Below the pieces are notes generated by a model. It had not been told where the DNA came from. It saw only the letters and a list, made by a program, of their open reading frames with translations, and ran no database searches. Position numbers and translations under genes: made by a program. A stretch of 6,211 bases of DNA from an uncultured Eubacteriaceae bacterium (GTDB lineage: Bacteria; Bacillota; Clostridia; Oscillospirales; Acutalibacteraceae), in assembly GCA_937905915.1 (NCBI GenBank), contig CALCVR010000180.1, forward strand, positions 1-6,211, read 5' to 3'. The stretch's first letter is position 1; every line of letters begins with the position of its first letter. Positions 1-6,010 of this stretch are shown here, piece after piece.

Positions 1-974
1 TTCGGAGACGCCCATAGGACCATTCCAAACAACGGTGCCAGCGCCTTCAATGGCCTTGGCATAAGCAGCTTCGGTGTCAGGGCCGATGTCCAGACCCATC
101 CAGCCTTCGGGAATCTCGGTGGAATGGACGACCTGATGGTCGGTATCCTCTTTGTATTCCTTACCTACGCGGTTGTCGATGGGCAGCAAGAAGTTGACGC
201 CCTTCTCCTTGGCCTTAGCCAGGATGGAGTTGGCCAGCTCCAGCTTATCTTCCTCGCAGATGGAGGTGCCGATGTGATGGCCCTGAGCCTTATAGAAGGT
301 GTAAGCCATGCCGCCGCCGACGATCAAGGTGTCAACTTTATCCAAGAGGTTATTGATAACGCCGATCTTGTCGGAAACTTTGGCGCCGCCCAGAATGGCG
401 ACGAAGGGACGCTTCGGATTCTCCAGAGCGCCGCCCATGATGGAGATTTCCTTCTGGATCAGGTAACCACAAACGGCCGGTAGATAGGAAGCCACGCCGG
501 TAGTGGAAGAATGAGCGCGGTACCAAAAGCGTCGTTGACGTAGATCTCAGCCAGAGAAGCCAACTGCTTGGAGAACTCAGGATCATTCTTTTCCTCTTCC
601 TTGTGGAAGCGGAAGTTTTCGATCAGCATAATATCGCCGTCTTTGAGCTCGGCAGCCAAGGATTTGGCCGATTCGCCTACAACATCTTTGGCCATTTTAA
701 CATCCTGACCCAAAACCTTGGTTAAATAGGCGGCCACAGGAGCCAAAGAATATTTCATATTAAACTCGCCCTTGGGACGGCCCAGATGAGAGCAGAGGAT
801 CACACGGGCGCCGTGGGAAGCGAGATATTTGATGGTGGGAAGAGCTTCGGTAATACGCTTAGGATCGGCAATGTTGCCCTCTGCATCAAAGGGGACATTG
901 AAGTCGCAGCGAACGAGTACGCGCTTGCCATTGACATCGATGTCTTCAATGGTCTTTTTGTTCAAAGCTGACAT
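1..974 (-). pseudogene. pgk: Phosphoglycerate kinase, frameshifted, 3' end beyond window
   Basis: Cytosolic glycolytic enzyme that interconverts 1,3-bisphosphoglycerate plus ADP and 3-phosphoglycerate plus ATP. The start at 974 gives [14 protein letters not shown], the usual PGK N-terminus, 9 nt after an AAAGGGTG ribosome binding site; an ATG at 1022 is too far upstream. Visible family marks are RCDFNVP (residues 22-28, substrate-binding R22, D24, N26), HLGRPKG (63-69), ENFRF (119-123) and YVNDAFGTA (145-153). After residue 153 the frame shifts and the literal product would stop at 459 as a 171-residue protein with an 18-residue foreign tail. In the other frame the protein continues cleanly from AHSSTTGV through the nucleotide-loop motif GGAKVSDK (about 198-205) and DNRVGKE to WNGPMGVSE (about 319-327) at the window edge. 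Roughly 70 residues of a ~400-residue protein lie outside. Identity as pgk is near certain. Whether the break is biological or a sequence error cannot be settled here. Confidence -1.
515..521 (-). other. Frameshift site in pgk: probable loss of one 7-bp tandem copy
   Basis: On the coding strand this is a single ACCGCGC. The PGK family requires G-T-A-H-R-A-H here, and inserting a second ACCGCGC directly after the first restores exactly GGT ACC GCG CAC CGC GCT CAT, i.e. GTAHRAH, and joins the two open frames. A 7-bp tandem duplication collapsed to one copy is therefore the simplest explanation. The lost His-Arg belongs to the conserved basic substrate-binding patch of PGK. Confidence -1.
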
Positions 975-983
975 AAGTAGGAA

Positions 984-991
984 CACCCTTT
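984..991 (-). promoter_or_regulatory. Ribosome binding site of pgk
   Basis: The coding strand reads AAAGGGTG followed by 9 nt and the ATG at 974. It decides the start at 974 rather than the in-frame ATG at 1022, which lies upstream of this site and would add 16 residues not expected in PGK. Confidence -1.
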
Positions 992-1003
992 CATTTCTGA
1001 TCG

Positions 1004-1018
1004 TTGTTAAATTAACAA
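1004..1018. promoter_or_regulatory. Perfect 7-1-7 palindrome in pgk leader, candidate operator
   Basis: TTGTTAA-A-TTAACAA is a perfect inverted repeat, about 30 bp upstream of the pgk start and about 10-23 nt downstream of the predicted transcription start, a usual place for a repressor site. The half-sites are those of clostridial Rex (NADH-sensing repressor) boxes, TTGTTAA...TTAACAA, but Rex boxes have a 4-bp centre and this has 1 bp. A Rex assignment is therefore doubtful; an AT-rich 7-1-7 site for another dimeric regulator is equally possible. Confidence -1.
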
Positions 1019-1033
1019 ACAATATCTACCCAT

Positions 1034-1062
1034 ATTCTACCTTAATTTCTTGTCCAATGCAA
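1034..1062 (-). promoter_or_regulatory. Predicted sigma-A type promoter of pgk
   Basis: On the minus strand TTGCAT (1062-1057) and TAGAAT (1039-1034) are separated by exactly 17 bp. The -10 matches the consensus at five of six positions; the -35 is weaker (three of six). Transcription would start near 1027, giving a leader of about 50 nt that contains the 1004-1018 palindrome. It implies that pgk is the first gene of its transcript. Confidence -1.
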
Positions 1063-1285
1063 GGCCGTTTATACAAAGAAAAGGTAAATTTTAAGGCAAT
1101 TTTCTGAGAAAAAACCGGTCAAATCGCTTTAATAAAGAAAAAATTAAAATGAAAATAAAGCGTATGTTTTGTTAAGTCAAAATAGAAAAGATAAAACAAT
1201 AAAAGTTCAATTGGGAAAATATACAAATAAAAAAGATTTAATTGCGTTATTATAAATAATAATAAATTTTAATTAAGAAAAACTA
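1063..1285. other. AT-rich divergent intergenic stretch without a gene
   Basis: Between the pgk promoter and the promoters of the hydrolase gene there is no convincing coding sequence or structured RNA. By my count 1141-1320 is about 18% GC, against roughly half in the flanking genes, with many A and T runs suggestive of bent or easily melted DNA. It includes a perfect 7-2-7 inverted repeat, TTATTAT-AA-ATAATAA, at 1247-1262, about 24 bp before a candidate -35 box. In such AT-rich DNA a chance palindrome is quite possible. Confidence -1.
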
Positions 1286-1325
1286 TTGACGTAATTTATA
1301 AATTAGTGTTAGACTTTGCTATAAT
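1286..1325 (+). promoter_or_regulatory. Overlapping promoter candidates for the secreted hydrolase gene
   Basis: Two candidates overlap. First, an extended -10, TGCTATAAT (1317-1325), has a perfect TATAAT but no good -35 at the right distance; it would start transcription near 1332, leaving a ~27-nt leader. Second, TTGACG (1286-1291) with TAGACT (1310-1315) at 18-bp spacing matches five and four of six consensus positions. The extended -10 is the better single element. The ribosome binding site GGAGG (1348-1352) follows, 6 nt before the ATG. Confidence -1.
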
Positions 1326-1358
1326 CTTTGCATAAAAATAAGTATATGGAGGAAAAAT

Positions 1359-4300
1359 ATGAGAAGGATATCGAAGATTGTGGCGTTTCTTTTGGTGATC
1401 TGCCTTTGCATGCAGATGACACCGGGAATTTCTGCCGAAGAGACCCAAAACGACACGCTGTTTGAACAATTTGAAACGCCGCCCGAGGATAAAAAACCGG
1501 CCCCTCTGTGGTTTTGGAACACCCAAATTAAGGACATGACTACCGATGAGGTGCGGGAAATTGTCCGAGAATCCTATGAACAAACTGGATACAGCGGGTT
1601 TGGTATTCTGCCCAATTGGCTGGAGGACTATCTTAATGACGATTATTTTGAAATGTATGAAGCCGCTCTGGACGAAGGAAGCAAGTACGGGATGAAGTTT
1701 TCCCTTTACGATGAAAACGGTTTCCCCAGCTATAATGCAGGCGGATTATTGGAAGAGCAGTATCCCGACTTGACTACCAAACGTTTGGACAAGTACGAAG
1801 CCAACGGTGCCAATGGGGAACAAGTACGTCTTAATCTGCCGGACGGCACTTTTATGGGTGCCGTAGCCATGAATACCGATACCAAGGAGCGGGTGGATAT
1901 CAGTGAATACGCCACCATTTTACCTCCGAAGCCTTACGATCCTTATGAGGAACCATTGGGCATCTCTGCTTCCAGCACCTATACCGTGTCCCCTGGCTAC
2001 GAAGCCGATAAGGCGGTGGACGGGGACCTTTCCACCCGTTGGAATTCCGAATCCCGGTCGGGCGGCAATCAATATCTCCTCATCAATTTTGGAGAAAAGA
2101 AGGCCTTTGACCAGATTAAAATCTACGAGGATAAAAATCCTCAGCTTCACCGAACCAACAAGTATGTTTTGCAGTATTGGGACGATGAAACAGCCGCTTG
2201 GCAGGAGATTGCCAACGGCAAAAAGATCACCGACGCCGGTGTAGACCATAGTTTTGACCAGGTGACCTCTCAGTTTGTACGCCTTCAGATCAAGCGGGTG
2301 ACAGAAGATAGCGCTTCCATCAGTGAATTCCAGCTGTTCTGCGGCGGCCAGCAGTTAGAGGTGCCCCCACAGGAAGAGGATCCCACTGTGGAGGACGGGA
2401 AGTTTTACACCGCCTCCAGTTCTTATGGGAAAGACTACGATGCTGACAAAGCCTTTGACGGCGATATGACCACCCGCTGGAACGCCGGCGATTTTGTGCC
2501 CAATCCCCATTGGCTCCAGATGGCCTTTGGCGAAGTGCGCAGTGTAGACAGCGTCAAGATTTACGAACATCTCAACCGAATCACCGATTATGAGATCCAG
2601 TATTGGAAGGATGGAGACTGGAAAACAGCGGCTTCAGGCACTTCTATCGGAGAAGAGGGCGTCGCCTTGAACTTTGACCCGGTGGAGACCTCCCGCATCC
2701 GTCTGTATATTAGGAATACCAACGACTATTGCCCCACTATTTGGGAGATAGAAGCTTATGACCAAGGGGAGAAGATCCAGCCAAAACAGCCGGAGGAAAA
2801 ACCCTACGACGGCTCCTACTTGGAGTATACCGTCCCCGAAGGCAATTGGAAGGTTATGGCTTTTATATGCGTGGTGGACGGCAACAATGGAATGGATTAC
2901 CTGGATCCCGATTCGGTCCGGGCGTTTATTGATATTACTTACGAAGCCTATTATCAGCGTTTCAAGAAGTACTTTGACAACGGCACCATCACCACCGCTT
3001 TTTTTGACGAGCCATCCTTCTGGCCGGCCGGTGGCCGCACTCCCTATGGAGCGCAAGGAGCCCGCCTTTGGACTCCAGGATTCAATGAAGAGTATGAAAA
3101 GATTTATGAAGGAGAAAGCCCTGTCCTTAACTATCCAGCTTTGTGGTACGACATCGGTGAGGATACCGACGAGGCCCGCAATAAGCTCCAGTATGTCCGA
3201 ACAGAATTGTTTGCTACCTCCTACATCGGCCAAGTCAACCAGTGGTGCGAGGACCACGGCATTGAGCTGACCGGCCATATGCTGTTTGAAGAATGGACCA
3301 ATCCAGTGGGGCTGCACGGCGACCTGATGAAGGTTTTTAAAGAACAGGCCATCCCGGGTGTGGATGTTATCGACTATGTGGGCAAGAGCCAGGAGGCCTA
3401 TAAAATTATCTCCTCCTCGGCCTATAACTGGGATAAAGGCAAGGTCATGTCGGAATCCTTCGGCGTCTTCCCCAGCAAGGACTGCACCGATTTTTACCGC
3501 AGCGCCATGGATCAGTATGCCAAGGGCATCAACCTCATCGTCCCCCATGCTGTTTGGTATGACGACGATCCGGCCAATGTGACCTATCAGCCGGAGCTTT
3601 CCTATCGTAATCCCTTGTTTAGTGAGGACCTCCCCCAGTTTAATACCTACATGGCCCGTCTCAACACCATGTTACAAGACGGCCGCCATGTAGCCGATAT
3701 CGCTATGCTATATCCCATCGACTACTTGGAATCCTGCTTTATCTTTAATGAGAAAGAGAATAACCCCGGCGATGCCGACTATATGCGGGTAGGGGAGACC
3801 TTGTCCCTAACGGCACGTCGCGATTTTACCTATCTCCATCCCGACGTCATTGATGAAAAATGCTCGGTGGAGGGCGATACCTTCAATTTATCCAATGAAG
3901 TTAACTATGAGCAGTTTAAGGTGTTTGTCATCCCAGGCACCAAGGTCATCAGTTTGTCGAATCTCCAGAAGATCAAAGAGTTTTATGACAACGGCGGCAA
4001 AGTCATCGCCACTACGCAGCTTCCGTCCCGCGGTATCGAGGCTTCGGAGAATGAAGAGGTTTGCCGTATCATTGAAGAGATGTTCGGCGTTTCCCCAGAC
4101 GCAAACCAGGACGCCCAAAATTCTAATGAAAAGGGTGGACAGGCTTATTTCATCAAATCCGGATTTGAGACAAAGCTCTCCCAGGTTCTAGACGAAGTGC
4201 TGCCGGTCTACGATGTGGAGCTGGATGCAGGAGCGGTATCAGGCGGAAATCTAAGTTATATCCACAAGGTGAAGGATGAGCGTAGCATCTATTACTTTGC

Positions 4301-5090
4301 CAATTCCAGCAACACACCGGTGGATACCACCGTGCGCATCCGGGGTGAACTGAAGTCTCCTGCCGTGTGGGATCCGGACACCGGAACCCAAACTCCGGCC
4401 GACTACAAGGTTGTGACACAGGACGGACAAAAGGTGACCGAAGTAAAGCTTAAGTTGGATGCGGTGGAGTCCCTGTTTATCGTGGAATCCCAGCCGCCGG
4501 CACCGGTGGAAACAGTGGTTACTACCGATAAAAACACTTATGAAGTGAATGAAACCATCACTGTGACGGCTGAAACCGATATACAAACTGAAGGTATCAC
4601 CTTCTATAACGAAAACGGGCGTTATCTGAGCATCAGCCACATTAAGAGCATGATCCAAGGGAACAAAAAGATTTGGACCCTGCAGACATCCATCGGTACC
4701 AAGGGAAATAGGACCATTCAGGTGAAGGCTCGCAAAGGCGGCATGTGGATCGATCTTGCTCAATTTAACGTTGCCATGACCGTTCCTCATGCACCTGAGG
4801 CAGCGGTATATGAAGCCCATATCCAGACTGGTCAGGCGGTTGCAGGCCAATGGTTTACCGTCCAGATATGGACCGATCAAAACACCGAAGGCATTATGGT
4901 GCGCAGTGAGACGGGGCGATATATCGATAGCCCGGCAGGACAATACGAGGATCGGGGGGATCGGCGTCTCTTTACCATTTCCATATCGGTTGGAACAGCC
5001 GGTTTCCGAGTGCTTTCCTTCCATGGGGTCAACAGCCAAGGAAAAGTATCGGCTGATTCGGTGGAGGATAGTGTTATCATCACCGGTTAA
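1359..5090 (+). CDS. Secreted multidomain glycoside hydrolase-like protein (GH106-like) with two F5/8 type C modules
   Basis: 1243 residues, starting 6 nt after GGAGG. A signal peptide (1-26: RR, hydrophobic core 8-18, cleavage about GISA|EE) exports it; no convincing lipobox. The N-terminal core half (about 45-187) has PLWFWN, GFGILPNW and GMKFSLYDENGFP, the pattern of GH106/alpha-L-rhamnosidase-like barrels. Two discoidin/CBM32-like modules follow (about 200-328 and 348-468), each with DKAxDGDxxTRWN. The core resumes at about 484 (YLEYTVPEGNW, LDPDSVRAFI, FFDEPSFW 548-555, GHMLFEEW 639-646, MSESFG 697-702, GINLIVPHAVWYD). Next come an amidotransferase-like alpha/beta section (about 770-910), a beta-rich section (about 950-1043) and two tandem repeats (about 1050-1243). 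Candidate acids are D550/E551, E644/E645 and E699. No LPXTG, SLH or terminal membrane anchor is seen, so it is probably released or held non-covalently. The substrate is unknown; rhamnose-containing glycans are a family-based guess. It stands alone between its own promoter and terminator. Secretion and the F5/8C modules are firm; the GH family is moderate. Confidence -1.
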   Translation: MRRISKIVAFLLVICLCMQMTPGISAEETQNDTLFEQFETPPEDKKPAPLWFWNTQIKDMTTDEVREIVRESYEQTGYSGFGILPNWLEDYLNDDYFEMYEAALDEGSKYGMKFSLYDENGFPSYNAGGLLEEQYPDLTTKRLDKYEANGANGEQVRLNLPDGTFMGAVAMNTDTKERVDISEYATILPPKPYDPYEEPLGISASSTYTVSPGYEADKAVDGDLSTRWNSESRSGGNQYLLINFGEKKAFDQIKIYEDKNPQLHRTNKYVLQYWDDETAAWQEIANGKKITDAGVDHSFDQVTSQFVRLQIKRVTEDSASISEFQLFCGGQQLEVPPQEEDPTVEDGKFYTASSSYGKDYDADKAFDGDMTTRWNAGDFVPNPHWLQMAFGEVRSVDSVKIYEHLNRITDYEIQYWKDGDWKTAASGTSIGEEGVALNFDPVETSRIRLYIRNTNDYCPTIWEIEAYDQGEKIQPKQPEEKPYDGSYLEYTVPEGNWKVMAFICVVDGNNGMDYLDPDSVRAFIDITYEAYYQRFKKYFDNGTITTAFFDEPSFWPAGGRTPYGAQGARLWTPGFNEEYEKIYEGESPVLNYPALWYDIGEDTDEARNKLQYVRTELFATSYIGQVNQWCEDHGIELTGHMLFEEWTNPVGLHGDLMKVFKEQAIPGVDVIDYVGKSQEAYKIISSSAYNWDKGKVMSESFGVFPSKDCTDFYRSAMDQYAKGINLIVPHAVWYDDDPANVTYQPELSYRNPLFSEDLPQFNTYMARLNTMLQDGRHVADIAMLYPIDYLESCFIFNEKENNPGDADYMRVGETLSLTARRDFTYLHPDVIDEKCSVEGDTFNLSNEVNYEQFKVFVIPGTKVISLSNLQKIKEFYDNGGKVIATTQLPSRGIEASENEEVCRIIEEMFGVSPDANQDAQNSNEKGGQAYFIKSGFETKLSQVLDEVLPVYDVELDAGAVSGGNLSYIHKVKDERSIYYFANSSNTPVDTTVRIRGELKSPAVWDPDTGTQTPADYKVVTQDGQKVTEVKLKLDAVESLFIVESQPPAPVETVVTTDKNTYEVNETITVTAETDIQTEGITFYNENGRYLSISHIKSMIQGNKKIWTLQTSIGTKGNRTIQVKARKGGMWIDLAQFNVAMTVPHAPEAAVYEAHIQTGQAVAGQWFTVQIWTDQNTEGIMVRSETGRYIDSPAGQYEDRGDRRLFTISISVGTAGFRVLSFHGVNSQGKVSADSVEDSVIITG
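4506..5087 (+). repeat. Tandem pair of ~90-residue beta-rich modules at the hydrolase C-terminus
   Basis: Residues about 1050-1141 and 1148-1243 align to each other: TDIQTEGITFYNENGRYL matches TDQNTEGIMVRSETGRYI, and TSIGTKGNRTIQV matches ISVGTAGFRVLSF. The alternating hydrophobic pattern suggests Ig-like beta-sandwiches, perhaps acting as spacers or cell-wall/glycan contacts. I do not recognise a named family. Divergence between copies points to an old duplication. Confidence -1.
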
Positions 5091-5116
5091 ACGCAATATT
5101 TTTACAGTTACAAAGC

Positions 5117-5149
5117 AAGGGCAGGCTGCTTTTAGGTAGCCTGCCCTTT
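5117..5149 (+). terminator. Rho-independent terminator after the hydrolase gene
   Basis: A 13-bp stem, AAGGGCAGGCTGC (5117-5129) pairing with GTAGCCTGCCCTT (5136-5148) through one G-U pair, closes a 6-nt loop and lies 26 nt after the stop codon. The following T run is short (TTTATA), but the stem is strong and GC-rich. It separates the hydrolase transcript from the membrane protein gene. Confidence -1.
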
Positions 5150-5184
5150 ATAGATAGCGGGCATGAGAAAGATAAAAAAGAAGG

Positions 5185-5213
5185 GTGACTTTTAAAGCTT
5201 TGTCGGCTACAAT
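5185..5213 (+). promoter_or_regulatory. Predicted promoter of the rhomboid-like gene
   Basis: GTGACT (5185-5190) and TACAAT (5208-5213) are 17 bp apart, matching four and five of six consensus positions. Transcription would begin near 5220, leaving a short leader with the ribosome binding site GAAAGGG (5241-5247) 8 nt before the ATG. It fits independent expression after the 5117-5149 terminator. Confidence -1.
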
Positions 5214-5255
5214 AAAGAAACCATAGATTTTTGTAAAAGAGAAAGGGTCTTATTT

Positions 5256-5849
5256 ATGCCTACAAAGAGAAAACACGCACAAGTCTCGGAAAAACACATC
5301 TGGCTGGATTTCCAAGCTCCGGTTACGCTTGTAGTGTTTCTGTTGGCTCTTTTGGCGTTTTTACTATCTGGGGAAGGAGAAGCGCCATTTTATCGGGACT
5401 GGTTTTCCCTCACGAAAACGTCATTTGCCGATCCTGCCCAATATGTTCGCCTTTTTAGCTTTGTTCTAGGGAGCAGCGGGGCAGCCTTTATCAGCGATTG
5501 GCTGATGTTTTTGCTTCTAGCTCCCCAGGTGGAAGAACAAATGGGACCGGGAAAATTCATTGTTCTTTTGGCGGCGACGGCTGGTGTCACGGGATTGTTG
5601 GGAATTTTATCGGGCGTCACAGGATGGATGGGCAATGGATGTTTCATGTTGATGCTAATCATTTTAACGGTTGTCTTTAGCCTGCAAGGAGGAAAAATCC
5701 CGCTGATCTCAGGCTTGGTGTTTTCCCTGTATCTCTGGCAAGAAGTGACGTATTTTCAAGCGTCCAGCCAAATTATAAGTCAACTGATTCCCATAGGCGG
5801 TGCGATAGTAGGGGTTATCCTAGGGCTTTTGCTACACAGAAAAAGGTAA
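5256..5849 (+). CDS. Rhomboid-like six-helix membrane protein, apparently lacking catalytic residues
   Basis: 197 residues with a short basic cytoplasmic N-terminus and about six hydrophobic segments (roughly 21-38, 66-90, 99-121, 126-143, 147-165, 174-193), ending in HRKR. The layout, the VEEQMGPGKF stretch after helix 2 (like the E...G..rF pattern of rhomboids) and the GGAIVGVILG run in the last helix point to the rhomboid intramembrane protease fold. Active rhomboids carry a GxSG serine at the start of helix 4 and an HxxG histidine in helix 6. Here the matching places read GNGC (126-129) and PIGG (179-182), and the helix-2 His/Asn pattern is also missing. If the alignment is right, it is a pseudo-rhomboid with a binding or chaperone role rather than a protease. 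Start chosen by GAAAGGG 8 nt upstream. Membrane protein: certain; rhomboid fold: moderate. Confidence -1.
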   Translation: MPTKRKHAQVSEKHIWLDFQAPVTLVVFLLALLAFLLSGEGEAPFYRDWFSLTKTSFADPAQYVRLFSFVLGSSGAAFISDWLMFLLLAPQVEEQMGPGKFIVLLAATAGVTGLLGILSGVTGWMGNGCFMLMLIILTVVFSLQGGKIPLISGLVFSLYLWQEVTYFQASSQIISQLIPIGGAIVGVILGLLLHRKR

Positions 5850-5855
5850 AAGGGC

Positions 5856-5869
5856 AAGAACTAGTTCTT
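5856..5869. terminator. Small palindrome after the rhomboid-like gene, possible weak terminator
   Basis: AAGAAC-TA-GTTCTT lies 6 nt after the stop codon and is followed by TTTGTCT. As RNA it would form only a ~5-bp AT-rich stem with a CUAG loop, so terminator strength is doubtful. It could instead be a protein-binding palindrome. No better terminator is visible between this gene and the next promoter. Confidence -1.
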
Positions 5870-5929
5870 TTGTCTAAATTTCGGAGAAGAGTGTCCTTCA
5901 ATTCGTCAGAGAAACTGGAGGGTAACCCC

Positions 5930-5958
5930 TTGTAAATTCCAAAAAATCTGATTATAAT
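5930..5958 (+). promoter_or_regulatory. Predicted sigma-A promoter of the Fe-S scaffold-like gene
   Basis: TTGTAA (5930-5935) and a perfect TATAAT (5953-5958) are separated by exactly 17 bp. This is the best-looking promoter in the window. The start site would be near 5965, giving a leader of about 45 nt that contains the palindrome at 5973-5987 and the ribosome binding site at 5997-6003. Confidence -1.
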
Positions 5959-5972
5959 TGGAAGAGTGAGAC

Positions 5973-5987
5973 CGACAATAATTGTCA
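5973..5987. promoter_or_regulatory. Fur-family-like operator in the leader of the Fe-S gene
   Basis: GACAAT-A-ATTGTC (5974-5986) is a perfect inverted repeat. Extended by one base each side, it matches 11 of the 14 defined positions of the 7-1-7 Fur box TGATAATnATTATCA. It sits about 8-22 nt after the predicted transcription start, where a bound repressor would block initiation or clearance. Iron-responsive control of an Fe-S gene would make sense, but the regulator is inferred. Confidence -1.
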
Positions 5988-6010
5988 ATAAAACCGAAAG
6001 GAGCACAAAC

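Noticed and set aside
124..483. Plus-strand 119-codon open frame within pgk
   Set aside because: It lies opposite the clearly coding second half of pgk; no ribosome binding site and no recognisable protein.
829..1107. Plus-strand 92-codon open frame running from pgk into the spacer
   Set aside because: Mostly antisense to the PGK N-terminus, with a low-complexity tail from AT-rich spacer; no ribosome binding site.
1098..1110. TTTTC-TGA-GAAAA inverted repeat as a terminator
   Set aside because: Only 5 bp of AT-rich stem with no gene ending nearby on either strand.
1149..1175. Tiny plus-strand open frame encoding MKIKRMFC, possible leader peptide
   Set aside because: No ribosome binding site or promoter, no following attenuator hairpin, and about 185 nt from the next gene.
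1401..1409. Cysteines in the signal peptide as a possible lipoprotein site
   Set aside because: C15 and C17 are preceded by VI and CL rather than a small residue at -1, so no lipobox; GISA|EE fits signal peptidase I better.
2634..3548. Long 304-codon minus-strand frame opposite the hydrolase
   Set aside because: A typical antisense shadow of a GC-balanced coding region; the plus strand carries clear domain motifs over the same stretch.
4251..5096. 281-codon minus-strand frame opposite the hydrolase C-terminus
   Set aside because: Antisense shadow; no ribosome binding site, and the product shows no coherent domain pattern.
5920..5928. GGGT-A-ACCC small palindrome just before the -35 box of the Fe-S gene
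   Set aside because: Four-base arms are too short to separate from chance.
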